Shown here: one piece after another, positions 26,052 through 35,071 of the stretch
Layout of the letters: each line of letters begins with the position of its first letter
How positions within the stretch are numbered: position 1 is the first letter of the stretch
Assembly (NCBI RefSeq): GCF_000682715.1
Contig: NZ_AWFH01000002.1
Coordinates: 57,862-121,861 of the forward strand
DNA: 64,000 bases
Source: Hyphomonas atlantica corrig.
GTDB taxonomy: Bacteria; Pseudomonadota; Alphaproteobacteria; Caulobacterales; Hyphomonadaceae
Reading direction: 5' to 3'
Notes under the pieces: model-generated
The model's input: only the letters and a program-made list of their open reading frames with translations
Databases searched by the model: none
What the model was told of the DNA's origin: nothing
Translations under genes and position numbers: made by a program

Positions 26052-27320
26052 ATGTGGTCTTTTCAAACCGACCCGGATTTCCAGGCAGAACTGGATTGGA
26101 TCAGACGTTTCGTGGACGCCGAAGTCGAACCCCTGGATTCACTTCTCGGCAGCCAATGGAATATTCACGATATCCGGTTCCAGAAATATGTGCGCCCTTT
26201 ACAGGAACAAGTGAAGCAGCGCGGATTGTGGGCATGCCATCTGGGCCCGGAACTCGGTGGAAAAGGGTATGGTCAGCTTAAGCTGGCTTTGATGAATGAG
26301 CAGTTTGGACGCTCCCGATTTGGTCCCATTGTCTTTGGAGCCCAGGCCCCGGACACGGGAAATTCCGAAATTCTTGCCCATTATGGAACGCCGGAACAGA
26401 AGGAACGCTTCCTGACCCCGCTTTTGAACAATGACATTGTATCCTGCTTCGCCATGACGGAACCTCATGGCGGGTCCGATCCGCTCCTATTGAAAACACA
26501 GGCCATTGCCGATGGCGGGGAATGGGTCATCACCGGCGAGAAATGGTTTGCCTCCAATGCGCGCTTTGCGTCTGTCTTCATTGTCATGGCAGTGACGGAC
26601 CCGGATGCTGAAAACCCCTATCGCAGCATGTCCATGTTCATCGTTCCCGCCGAAACGCCCGGTATCGAATTTGTACGCGATTACACATATTTCGGCCAAG
26701 CCGAACCCGAACATGCGCATCTGAGATTCAACGCCGTACGCATTCCGAAAGATCACATGCTTGGAGAAAAGGGAGAAGCCTTTACGGTTGCACAGGTTCG
26801 ACTTGGCGGCGGCCGGCTGCATCATGCCATGCGAGCCCTTGCCGAAGCAACGAAATGCCTTGATCTTACCTGCCAGCGGGTCGCGTCGCGCTTTACCAAG
26901 GGCGAGCGATTGTCGGAGAAACAGATGGTTCAGGAAAAACTGGCCGATTGCTGGATCCAGCTTCGCCAGTTCCGTCTGTTGACCCTCGAAGCCGCCTGGC
27001 TGGCGGATGAATCAAAGGACTGGAAAGCGATCAAACAGAACATCGCAGCGGTGAAGGTCATGATGCCAAAAGTGCTTCACGATGTATCATCGACAGCGCT
27101 CCATCTGCACGGATCCCTCGGCTTGTCGACCGAAATGCCGTTTTCCTATCATTTGATGAACAGCTATATGATCGGTCTTGCCGATGGGCCCACAGAGGTC
27201 CACAAACTCACTGTAGCCAAGGAAATGCTACGCGACATCGAGCCGCCGGCTGATCAGTTCCCGGATTATATATACCACAAGGCCAGAGCGCAGGCTGAGC
27301 TCAAATATCCTGCTGATTGA
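26052..27320 (+). CDS. Acyl-CoA dehydrogenase family protein, ACAD10/11 (LvaC)-like
   Basis: 422 aa from ATG 26052, with AAGGAGG 6 bases upstream; an earlier in-frame ATG at 25968 lacks conserved sequence. ACAD fold with FAMTEPHGGSDP (FAD loop) near 138, WVITGEKWFASNA, and the C-terminal GSLGLSTEMPF segment. The position normally holding the catalytic base in YEGT reads ADGPTEVH, i.e. Asp in place of Glu, a pattern I associate with the ACAD10/11 class. In that class the protein works on 4-phosphoacyl-CoA made by a partner kinase. An APH-type kinase gene lies two genes downstream in the same operon, which supports the assignment. Confidence 0.85.
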   Translation: MWSFQTDPDFQAELDWIRRFVDAEVEPLDSLLGSQWNIHDIRFQKYVRPLQEQVKQRGLWACHLGPELGGKGYGQLKLALMNEQFGRSRFGPIVFGAQAPDTGNSEILAHYGTPEQKERFLTPLLNNDIVSCFAMTEPHGGSDPLLLKTQAIADGGEWVITGEKWFASNARFASVFIVMAVTDPDAENPYRSMSMFIVPAETPGIEFVRDYTYFGQAEPEHAHLRFNAVRIPKDHMLGEKGEAFTVAQVRLGGGRLHHAMRALAEATKCLDLTCQRVASRFTKGERLSEKQMVQEKLADCWIQLRQFRLLTLEAAWLADESKDWKAIKQNIAAVKVMMPKVLHDVSSTALHLHGSLGLSTEMPFSYHLMNSYMIGLADGPTEVHKLTVAKEMLRDIEPPADQFPDYIYHKARAQAELKYPAD

Positions 27321-27398
27321 AACAGATGACGAATTGCTCACGGGCGGACGCATGGCCGTCTCAGTGTCCAGAGCAAGGCATATAAGGAGTGATCCAGC

Positions 27399-28136
27399 AT
27401 GGATTATACGATAGATTTTAAAGGCAAGACGGCCCTGATTGTCGGCGGCACAAGCGGGATAGGAAATGCCACCGCCCAGGCGTTCCGATCAAAAGGCGCA
27501 GACGTCTTTGTCTGGGGCACACGCGCAACCGCGAAAGACTATGAGACCGAGCCCACATCCGATCTCGAAGGCCTCCACTATGAATGTATGGATGTTAGTC
27601 AACCCGAAAGGGTCGCGGCCTATGTCCCCCCCTTTGCAAAACTGGACATCCTCGTCCTGTGCCAGGGCCTGGTCCTCTACGGACGCAAGGAATTCGAAAT
27701 TGATGGGTTCAGGCGTGTTCTGGATGTCAATCTGACCAGCTTGATGAGTTGCGCAACCAAGTTTCGCGACATGCTTGCCAGTACGAGCGGTTCGCTTATC
27801 ATTGTCAGCTCCTCGGCCGCATTCCATGCCACGCGGGGTAATCCTGCCTATAATGCTTCCAAAGCCGGTGCATTAGGTCTGACCCGGACCCTTGGTCAGG
27901 CCTGGGCCGCAGACGGGCTACGCGTGAACGGCATCGCACCAGGATTTGTGCCGACACGCATGACCCGTGTGACAACTGAAAATGAATCCCGGTCGGAAGC
28001 GGCCAAGTCCAATATTCCGCTCGGTCGATTCGGAACTCCTGAGGAAATGGCCGCGATTGCCCTGTTTCTTGCCTCCCCCCTGAGCGGCTACATGGTCGGG
28101 CAGACCCTGCTCGCCGATGGCGGCATGCTGCTTTGA
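27399..28136 (+). CDS. SDR family oxidoreductase
   Basis: 245 aa. IVGGTSGIGNATAQAF, a central LVLCQG (in place of NNAG), SSSAAFHATRGNPAYNASKAGALGL with YxxxK, and RVNGIAPGFVPTRMT. Normal length for a FabG-like SDR. It starts 78 bases after the ACAD gene and its stop overlaps or abuts the phosphotransferase gene, so the three genes likely form one unit. In levulinate-type operons the SDR partner handles the hydroxyacyl-CoA product; that role is inferred here. Confidence 0.88.
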   Translation: MDYTIDFKGKTALIVGGTSGIGNATAQAFRSKGADVFVWGTRATAKDYETEPTSDLEGLHYECMDVSQPERVAAYVPPFAKLDILVLCQGLVLYGRKEFEIDGFRRVLDVNLTSLMSCATKFRDMLASTSGSLIIVSSSAAFHATRGNPAYNASKAGALGLTRTLGQAWAADGLRVNGIAPGFVPTRMTRVTTENESRSEAAKSNIPLGRFGTPEEMAAIALFLASPLSGYMVGQTLLADGGMLL

Positions 28137-28144
28137 CTCTGGCC

Positions 28145-29200
28145 ATGAACACTCAAACCAACATGACCGGGCTAGACCCAAATCGTCTTGCAGACTGGAT
28201 GGATACAAAAGGTCTCGGCAGCGGGCCCATTGCCGACGTGACACGCCTTGCCGGCGGAACACAGAACCTGATCTTTCGATTCCGGCGACTTGACAGGGAC
28301 TATGTCCTTCGCCGGCCTTCCCTGGCTCCCAGACCCAGAGCGGGCGAGACCATGATGCGGGAAGCCAGGGTTCTTGCCGCACTCGCTGGGAGCAAGGTTC
28401 CCCACCCGGCCCTGGTGGCAAAATGTGAAGACGACAGCATCCTTGGCACCGCTTTCTATCTCATGGAGCCGGTTACGGGATTCAATGCGGTAAATGGCAT
28501 GCCGGAACCGCACAGATCCAGTCCCGCCCTGCGCCGCCGCATGGGTCTGGCCTTGGTTGAGGGCGCCGCGGCCCTGGCGCACATAGATTACGCAGCCGCA
28601 GGGCTTGAGGGATTCGGTAGGCCTGAGAATTTTCTCGAACGACAGGTTTCGCGTTGGCGCGACCAACTCGACTCATATACCCGGCAAACCGGTTGGCCTG
28701 GACCTCAGAGTCTCCAAGACGTTGGTTCCCTGTCGGACTATCTGGCAACCAATATCCCACCCGGCTACCGACCTGGCATCCTTCATGGTGACTATCAGCT
28801 GGCCAATGTCATGTACCGCTATGACAGTCCCGAACTGGCCGCGATTGTGGACTGGGAATTATCGACAATTGGGGATCCCTTGCTCGACCTTGCCTGGATC
28901 GTCGCCACATGGCGGGGATATGATCCGGAACTGCCCGTTTTGCAAGTGGAGCCTTGGGACGGTTTTCCGACTGCGGATGAATTGATCCGGCACTATGCCG
29001 ATCACTCTCTTCGCGATATGACCTGTATCAACTGGTATGTTGCGCTCGCCTGCTTCAAACTGGGAATTATCCTTGAGGGCACTCATGCGCGGGCCTGTGC
29101 CGGAAAGGCAGCCAGAGAAACTGGCGACCGCTTGCATGAGGCGGCAGTGTCACTCATGCAGCGCGGACTGATCTGGTCAAAGCGGCCGGTGTGGCAATAG
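28145..29200 (+). CDS. APH-family phosphotransferase, acyl-CoA kinase-like (LvaA / ACAD10-11 kinase type)
   Basis: 351 aa from ATG 28145; a TTG at 28133 overlapping the SDR stop is an alternative. Kinase-like fold: TRLAGGTQNLIFRFRR nucleotide loop, ILHGDYQLANVMY (catalytic HGDxxxxN) and IVDWELSTIGDPLLDLAW (metal-binding DWE). This branch of the aminoglycoside phosphotransferase family is often next to or fused with ACAD10/11 proteins and phosphorylates the 4-hydroxyl of 4-hydroxyacyl-CoAs. A drug-resistance role is unlikely in this context. Confidence 0.85.
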   Translation: MNTQTNMTGLDPNRLADWMDTKGLGSGPIADVTRLAGGTQNLIFRFRRLDRDYVLRRPSLAPRPRAGETMMREARVLAALAGSKVPHPALVAKCEDDSILGTAFYLMEPVTGFNAVNGMPEPHRSSPALRRRMGLALVEGAAALAHIDYAAAGLEGFGRPENFLERQVSRWRDQLDSYTRQTGWPGPQSLQDVGSLSDYLATNIPPGYRPGILHGDYQLANVMYRYDSPELAAIVDWELSTIGDPLLDLAWIVATWRGYDPELPVLQVEPWDGFPTADELIRHYADHSLRDMTCINWYVALACFKLGIILEGTHARACAGKAARETGDRLHEAAVSLMQRGLIWSKRPVWQ

Positions 29201-29320
29201 TCCAATGTTCCGGACTGCCTGCCGTGTCAGGCCCAAGCATATCCGGCCAGTCCAGTCAGACAATTTGGTCCATGATGTCTCCACTCAAGGACCGCCGCAT
29301 TCCGGCTTTCAAGCCCTGCC

Positions 29321-30493
29321 TCACATCGCCTCGACGATCATGACATTTGCCATGCCTCCCCCTTCGCACATGGTCTGAAGTCCAAACCGTCCTCCCCGGG
29401 CGCGCAGGGCATGTACGAGCGTGGTCATCAGTTTTGTGCCCGAGGCGCCGAGCGGGTGACCAAGAGCAATGGCTCCCCCATTCACATTCATTCTTGCCGG
29501 ATCAGCATCAAGCATTCTGAGCCAGGCCATGGGGACCGAAGCGAAGGCCTCATTCACTTCATAGAGATCGATATCCTCAATTTTCATATTCTGTCTGACC
29601 AGCGCTTTCTGTGTCGAAAACACTGGTTCCTCCAGCATGATGACAGGATCTCCGGCCGTCACGAGCAAGCTTGCGATCCGAGCTGATGGTTCCAAGCCAT
29701 GCGTCTTCAGGGCTGCTTCACTGGCGACGAGGATGCCGGAGGCACCATCGCAGACCTGACTGGCATTTGCAGCCGTAATGGTTCCCCCCTCTTGAAGGGT
29801 TCTGACCGAGCCGATACTTTCAAGACTGGCATCGTAGCGTATGCCTTCATCCTGGACATGAGCCACCGCACCGGCGCTGGTGCCAATGTCCAGAGGCACA
29901 ATTTCAGAATTGAAAGCGCCGGACTCGGTCGCACGGGCCGCTCTCTGATGGCTTTCAAGGGCAAACCGATCCATATCCTCGCGCGTGAAACCATATTTGT
30001 CCGCAATCATCTGGGCACCCCTAAACTGACTGAATTCCCTGACCCCATATGTATGCTGGATTCTGTCACTCCAGGGCCCCTTTCCCATGCCTGCCTGGGC
30101 ATAAACATCTATCGCGGAATTCATTGGCACTCTCGACATGCTTTCCACACCAGCAGCGATCACCATGTCCTGCGTACCCGACATCACGGCTTGCGCAGCA
30201 AATTGCAGGGCCTGCTGGGAGGATCCGCATTGCCGGTCGATCGTCACGCCCGGAACGCTTCGCGGGAGCTTGGACGCCAGTACAGCATTGCGTCCCAATG
30301 CCGTGGACTGTTCGCCCCCCTGGCTGACACAGCCCATGATTACATCCTCTATCGCCGCAGGATCAATTCCGGAGCGTTCAACCAAAGCATTCAGGATCTC
30401 AGCGGCCATGTCCGCCGGGTGCCAGCCGGAAAGCGCGCCCTTGCGGCGCCCTCCAGCGGTTCGTGCGGCTTCAACAATGTAGGCATACGGCAT
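29321..30493 (-). CDS. Thiolase (acetyl-CoA acyltransferase)
   Basis: 390 aa. The nucleophilic Cys is C89 in DRQCGSSQQAL; the C-terminal NVNGGAIALGHPLGASGTKL and TMCEGGGMANV blocks carry the catalytic His and second Cys. It performs thiolytic cleavage of 3-ketoacyl-CoA to acetyl- or propionyl-CoA. It is the last gene of the leftward run starting at 34966, separated from the ferredoxin-reductase gene by 164 bases. It would finish beta-oxidation of a side chain or branched acid. Confidence 0.95.
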   Translation of the reverse strand: MPYAYIVEAARTAGGRRKGALSGWHPADMAAEILNALVERSGIDPAAIEDVIMGCVSQGGEQSTALGRNAVLASKLPRSVPGVTIDRQCGSSQQALQFAAQAVMSGTQDMVIAAGVESMSRVPMNSAIDVYAQAGMGKGPWSDRIQHTYGVREFSQFRGAQMIADKYGFTREDMDRFALESHQRAARATESGAFNSEIVPLDIGTSAGAVAHVQDEGIRYDASLESIGSVRTLQEGGTITAANASQVCDGASGILVASEAALKTHGLEPSARIASLLVTAGDPVIMLEEPVFSTQKALVRQNMKIEDIDLYEVNEAFASVPMAWLRMLDADPARMNVNGGAIALGHPLGASGTKLMTTLVHALRARGGRFGLQTMCEGGGMANVMIVEAM

Positions 30494-30657
30494 TTTATGC
30501 TCCTAGAGGGAAAGAATGTTTATGTCTTGTGCAAACACGGATACCGCCCCGCCCTGTCCATTTCGCGGGACTTGTTCACCTTGGCCTGCATGACGGAGGA
30601 AACCTGCCTGTCGCCATGTCATGGGGAGGGCGATCGCGGTGCCATCCAAGCACCAGA

Positions 30658-31905
30658 TCACCCTTGCACCGTCATCTTGCCGAGGATGTCTCTTATCGGC
30701 ACTGCAGTGTCTGCCAACTCAACCTTGCTGGGCCTCGCCTGGTTCAGGATCAGCTTCTTGGACGCCAGGAAGTCTGCTGGACTGTTGATCGCGTCAACAG
30801 CGATGAGATGTCCCGTCTTGAAATAGAAGGCGGAAAACCTACAAGTCGACATTTCCCCACGCAGCACAATATCATCATGCCCTGTGGAGAGGCCTGCAAT
30901 CTGCAATTTTATATCGAACTGATCAGACCAGAACCAGGGACAATCCACGCGCGGTCGGTCTGTCCCCATGATGGCCGCAGCTGCGAGTTTGCCCTGTTCA
31001 ATCGCGTTGTGGACGCTTTCCAGACGACCGGTTCGACCATACGGGATAATGGGCCGAACGGTACAATCCCCGGCAGCGAAGATGCACGGATCAGATGTCC
31101 GCGCATCCTCATCGACTAGAATTCCATTTGCGCATTGAAGTCCCGCGGCGGCTGCCAATTCGGTATTTGGCAGGATTCCGATACCAACAAGTACGATATC
31201 GGCGTCGATGGACTCACCCGTATCCAGCACCGCCTGCGTGACTCTTCCCCGGGAACCTCTCAAGCCAGCAAGCCTGGCACCAAGGCGTATATCAACGCCC
31301 CGCGCATGATGAAGACGGGTATAGAATTCGCTGATTACCGGACTGGTGACACGCGCAAGCACTCGGTCCGCCATCTCCAGCACCGTCACATCAAGCCCGA
31401 ATTGGCGCGCAACGGCAGCGGCTTCCAGACCAATATATCCGGCTCCGATGATGACCATTTTCCGACCTGAGATCATCTGGGGACGAATTCTTTCGACATC
31501 GCTGAGTGAGCGCAGAGCATGAACGCCGGAAAGATCAGCTCCCGTAACCGGCAAGGGTCTGGGGCGCGCACCTGTCGCAATGATGAGCGCATCATAAGGC
31601 AGATCGCCGCCATGCTCGAGACGGATCCTCTGGGCTGACCGGTCAATCCCGAGCACACGCTGGGACAATAATGTGTCGATCTTATTGTTCTCATACCATG
31701 CCGCAGGCTTGAAATAGAGCCGCTCTTCAGCAAGCTCGCCCTTCATGAAGGCTTTTGACAGCGGCGGACGCTGATAAGGCAGGACGGGTTCGTCGCCAAC
31801 CAGGGAGAGCTTTCCGTCATAACCGGACATGCGCAGGGATTGCGCCGCCTGCGCGGCCGCCTGACCGCCCCCGATCAGAACGACAGAGGATATCTTGCGC
31901 GCCAC
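30658..31905 (-). CDS. FAD-dependent ferredoxin/rubredoxin:NAD(P)+ reductase
   Basis: 415 aa. FAD-binding VVLIGGGQAAAQAAQSLR at the N-terminus, ATGARPRPLP, NAD-binding VIIGAGYIGLEAAAVARQFG near 150 and GDCTVRPIIPYGRTGRLESVHNAIEQGK near 285 match the putidaredoxin-reductase class. Electron donor for P450 or Rieske systems via a [2Fe-2S] ferredoxin. It begins 1 base after the mmsB stop and so is locked into the valine-catabolism-like operon, not the oxygenase operon. Confidence 0.93.
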   Translation of the reverse strand: MARKISSVVLIGGGQAAAQAAQSLRMSGYDGKLSLVGDEPVLPYQRPPLSKAFMKGELAEERLYFKPAAWYENNKIDTLLSQRVLGIDRSAQRIRLEHGGDLPYDALIIATGARPRPLPVTGADLSGVHALRSLSDVERIRPQMISGRKMVIIGAGYIGLEAAAVARQFGLDVTVLEMADRVLARVTSPVISEFYTRLHHARGVDIRLGARLAGLRGSRGRVTQAVLDTGESIDADIVLVGIGILPNTELAAAAGLQCANGILVDEDARTSDPCIFAAGDCTVRPIIPYGRTGRLESVHNAIEQGKLAAAAIMGTDRPRVDCPWFWSDQFDIKLQIAGLSTGHDDIVLRGEMSTCRFSAFYFKTGHLIAVDAINSPADFLASKKLILNQARPSKVELADTAVPIRDILGKMTVQG

Positions 31906-31906
31906 C

Positions 31907-32797
31907 TCAAAGTCCTCCCCGGAGATCCTTCATCACGCCGGAAAAATCGAGGCCGCCATGACCCCTGGTATCCAGATCCTGATAGATTTTTTCTGCCATC
32001 TCCCCGAGCGTGACCTCTGCGCCTGCAGCCTTCGCGGCAGCGGCGGCCAGATGAAGGTCTTTTAACATCATCGCGACCGCAAACCCCGGTTGATAGTCGC
32101 GGTTCGATGGCGCCGCCGGAACTGGGCCGGGCGCCGGGCAATAGCTGGTCATGCTCCAGCACTGGCCGGAAGCTGTCGAGGAAATGTCGAAGAAGGTCTG
32201 CGCGTCGAGGCCCAGTTTTTCCGCGAGATTGAACGCTTCGCACGTAGCGATCATGGAAATGCCGAGCAGCATGTTATTGGCGATCTTGGCTGCCTGGCCG
32301 TTCCCGCTGCCGCCCGCATGGAAGATATTCTTGCCCATCGCGTCGAGGATCGGCTTGGCCTTCGCGAAGGCTTCCTCCGGGCCGCCCACCATGAAGGTCA
32401 GCGTGCCGGCATCTGCTGCCGCCGTGCCGCCGGACACGGGCGCATCCGCCATCAGGAAACCCGCCGCTTCGGCCTTGGACGCCGCTTCGCGGGCAGCCTC
32501 CACCGCAATGGTCGAGCAATCGAGAAAGAGCGCGCCCGTGTCTGCATGGGACGCCACGCCGTCATCGCCGAAATAAACCGCCAGGACATGCTTGCCCGCG
32601 GGCAGCATGGTGACCACGATTTCGGCGTCCTTCACCGCATCCGCGACAGTGGCCGCAGCATTTGCCCCGTGGCCTTCGGCGGCCTTCACCGCCTCGGCAT
32701 TGAGGTCGAAGGCACGGACCTCATGGCCCGCCTTGCAGAGATTGGCACACATGCCCGAGCCCATGTTTCCGAGCCCGATAAATGCGATCTTAGTCAT
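31907..32797 (-). CDS. mmsB: 3-hydroxyisobutyrate dehydrogenase
   Basis: 296 aa from ATG 32797, 1 base after the upstream stop. IAFIGLGNMGSGMCANLCKAGHEV, the substrate signature DAPVSGGTAAADAGTLTFMVGG, the catalytic GNGQAAKIANNM and the conserved C-terminal KDLHLAA are classic. Converts 3-hydroxyisobutyrate to methylmalonate semialdehyde with NAD+. Its substrate comes from the hydrolase encoded just upstream and its product goes to MmsA (35852-37351). Confidence 0.95.
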   Translation of the reverse strand: MTKIAFIGLGNMGSGMCANLCKAGHEVRAFDLNAEAVKAAEGHGANAAATVADAVKDAEIVVTMLPAGKHVLAVYFGDDGVASHADTGALFLDCSTIAVEAAREAASKAEAAGFLMADAPVSGGTAAADAGTLTFMVGGPEEAFAKAKPILDAMGKNIFHAGGSGNGQAAKIANNMLLGISMIATCEAFNLAEKLGLDAQTFFDISSTASGQCWSMTSYCPAPGPVPAAPSNRDYQPGFAVAMMLKDLHLAAAAAKAAGAEVTLGEMAEKIYQDLDTRGHGGLDFSGVMKDLRGGL

Positions 32798-32798
32798 C

Positions 32799-33830
32799 CT
32801 ATCCTCCAATGAAAGTGAGTTCCGCGTCACTCAGCGGCTCAAAGAAGCCCTCGAGGATAGCCGGGGTAATATCGTCAAGATTTCCGGGTTCCCATAAGGG
32901 CGCATTGTCCCGGTCGATCAGGACAGCGCGGACGCCCTCCTGGAAATTGCGCGTGCGGACAAGACGGGTCCCGATACGGTATTCCATGCGCATGTTCTCG
33001 CGGAAATCCGTCATCCTTTCGCCTGTTTGCAACTGTCTGAGCGCGATCTTCAAGGTTAAAGGAGATTTGGTTCTGAGTATCCCGGCCTGTTTGGCCGTCC
33101 AGTCACTTCCCGTATCCAGACTTGCCAGAATGGCTTCTATACTGGCCCCATCGAAGCAGAGATTGATCTGCGCCATATGATCGGCAAAACTTGCACAGGC
33201 CGATGTCTGGAGATCATCCAGCGCGCTGAGGCCGTGCTCACAGAGCGTGTCTGCAAGCCCCGCCCCCTCCTCAATGAAATGTGTGGCAATCCCGGCGGCC
33301 AGAACATCCCTCGCCCTCAATCGCGCCCCCGTCAGAGCCAGCCATATGCCAAGCTTGCCCGGGAGCCGGGGCAGGAACCATCCCCCCCCCACATCGGGGA
33401 ACAGACCAATCCCGGATTCCGGCATAGCAAAGAGGGTATTCCGGGTTGCGATACGATGGGACCCGTGAACCGAAATGCCCACACCACCTCCCATTGTAAC
33501 ACCATCCATGAGGGCGACATAGGGTTTTGGATACTCTTTGATCAGAGTGTTGAGCCGGTACTCGGCGGCGAAAAAGGCGGAAGCATCACGGCCATCCTTC
33601 GCTCCGGACTGCGCCAGCATGCGAACATCACCGCCCGCGCAAAAGCCCCGAGACCCTTCCGCATGGTCGATCACAATCAAATCGACGTCAGCCGCATCTC
33701 GCCAGACGAGCAAGGCATCGGTCATCCTGCCCACCATGTCGGCATTCAGTGCGTGGAAGGCGTTTGGCCGGTTCAATGTGAGGCGCCCGGCCCGGCCTTG
33801 CTTGCGCGCTGTGATCACAGTTTCAGTCAC
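32799..33830 (-). CDS. 3-hydroxyisobutyryl-CoA hydrolase (crotonase superfamily)
   Basis: 343 aa, the length of HIBYL-CoA hydrolases rather than 260-aa hydratases. SRGFCAGGDVRMLAQSG and ALMDGVTMGGGVGISVHGSHRIAT form the oxyanion hole; FAMPESGIGLFPDVGGGWFLPRLPG holds the catalytic Glu and Asp; the C-terminal extension ends with the typical FFEPLSDAELTF. Removes CoA from 3-hydroxyisobutyryl-CoA in valine catabolism. Starts 2 bases after the ACAD stop. Confidence 0.93.
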   Translation of the reverse strand: MTETVITARKQGRAGRLTLNRPNAFHALNADMVGRMTDALLVWRDAADVDLIVIDHAEGSRGFCAGGDVRMLAQSGAKDGRDASAFFAAEYRLNTLIKEYPKPYVALMDGVTMGGGVGISVHGSHRIATRNTLFAMPESGIGLFPDVGGGWFLPRLPGKLGIWLALTGARLRARDVLAAGIATHFIEEGAGLADTLCEHGLSALDDLQTSACASFADHMAQINLCFDGASIEAILASLDTGSDWTAKQAGILRTKSPLTLKIALRQLQTGERMTDFRENMRMEYRIGTRLVRTRNFQEGVRAVLIDRDNAPLWEPGNLDDITPAILEGFFEPLSDAELTFIGG

Positions 33831-33832
33831 AC

Positions 33833-34966
33833 TTATCCCCTCAACATCTCACGTGAGATGATGACGCGCATGATCTCATTCGTTCCTTCAAGAATCTGGT
33901 GGACGCGCAGGTCTCGCACGATGCGCTCGACTTCATAATCGGCGAGATAGCCATAGCCTCCATGCAATTGGAGCGCCTCATTGGCGACCTTGAACGCAAC
34001 ATCGGTGACGAAACGCTTGGCCATGGCACAGAATTTTGTTTTGTCGGGTGCATCTGCGTCGACCTTGCGGGCAGCCTCATAGAGCAGGGACCTGGCTGCC
34101 GAAAGTTCCGTTTCCATATCCGCGAGCTTGAATTGTGTCGCCTGAAAGTCGGCAATTGTTCGGCCGAACTGCTTGCGGTCTTGCACATAGGCCAAAGCTC
34201 GGTCGAGCGCGTCCTGCGCACCCCCAAGAGCACAGGCAGAAATATTGAGGCGCCCCCCATCAAGTCCGGCCATCGCAAAGCGAAATCCCTGTCCCTCTTC
34301 CCCCACACGATTGGTCTCGGGGATCCGGCAATTATCAAAACTGACCATGGCGGTCGGCTGGGCGCGCCAGCCCATCTTCTCCTCTGGCTTGCCGAAGGAC
34401 AAACCCGGAGCATCCCGGTCGACGATAAAACTTGAAATGCCGCGGGCGCCCTGCTCGCTCGTACGCGCCATGACGAGATAGACATCCGAGAAACCAGCCC
34501 CCGAAATGAAAACTTTTGATCCATTCAGGACATAAGCTGCGCCGTCTCGTTTTGCCGTCATCCTCAAGCTTGCCGCATCGGACCCGGCTCCTGGTTCTGT
34601 CAGGCAATAGGAGGCAATCAGCTCAGTCGCGGTCAGGCGAGAGACATATTTCGCGCGCAACGAATCATTGCCGAACTGGTCGATCATCCAGGTCGCCATA
34701 TTATGGATGGACAGAAAGGCGGCATGACTGATGTCGCCGCGCGAGAGCTGTTCGAAAATCAACGCTGCATCAAGTCGACCCAGGCCTGAACCCCCATATT
34801 CTTCCCTGGTATAAATGCCGCCAAACCCAAGGTCACCCAGTGCCGACAAGGTCGTGCGTTCCAGATACTCTTCCCTATCCCAAAGGGCTGAATGGGGACG
34901 AAGTTCATGTCTGGCGAAGCTTTCCGCCATTTCCGAAATCAGAATCTGTTCTTCAGTCAACAACAT
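33833..34966 (-). CDS. Acyl-CoA dehydrogenase, probable isobutyryl-CoA dehydrogenase
   Basis: 377 aa. ACAD motifs: YCLTEPGAGSDAASL, KVFISGAGFSDVYLVMART, MGWRAQPTAMVSFD, QLHGGYGYLADYEVERIVRDLRVHQILEGTNEIMRVI with the catalytic Glu of EGT. The operon partners (hydrolase, mmsB) point to isobutyryl-CoA as substrate, and electrons go to EtfAB. Lies directly after a rho-independent terminator, so its promoter must be in the short AT-rich stretch before 34966 or transcription reads through. Confidence 0.92.
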   Translation of the reverse strand: MLLTEEQILISEMAESFARHELRPHSALWDREEYLERTTLSALGDLGFGGIYTREEYGGSGLGRLDAALIFEQLSRGDISHAAFLSIHNMATWMIDQFGNDSLRAKYVSRLTATELIASYCLTEPGAGSDAASLRMTAKRDGAAYVLNGSKVFISGAGFSDVYLVMARTSEQGARGISSFIVDRDAPGLSFGKPEEKMGWRAQPTAMVSFDNCRIPETNRVGEEGQGFRFAMAGLDGGRLNISACALGGAQDALDRALAYVQDRKQFGRTIADFQATQFKLADMETELSAARSLLYEAARKVDADAPDKTKFCAMAKRFVTDVAFKVANEALQLHGGYGYLADYEVERIVRDLRVHQILEGTNEIMRVIISREMLRG

Positions 34967-34977
34967 GAATCAACTTC

Positions 34978-35019
34978 AAAAAAGGGGCGCCTGCACATCT
35001 ATGCATGCAGCAGGCGCCC
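34978..35019 (-). terminator. Rho-independent terminator after the mmsA-echA pair
   Basis: Read leftward, a perfect 10-bp GC-rich stem (GGGCGCCTGC at 34985-34994 with its complement at 35010-35019, 15-base loop) is followed by a T-tract (complement of the six A at 34978-34983). It ends transcription of the mmsA/enoyl-CoA hydratase unit before the acyl-CoA dehydrogenase gene. Confidence 0.85.
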
Positions 35020-35071
35020 AGTTCAGCCCGATACGCCCGGAGGAGCACGGTCGGGCTTCAGGAAACACCTG

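Noticed and set aside
28145..29200. Aminoglycoside resistance gene
   Set aside because: The APH fold is shared, but the operon partners (ACAD10/11-like, SDR) indicate an acyl-CoA kinase role.
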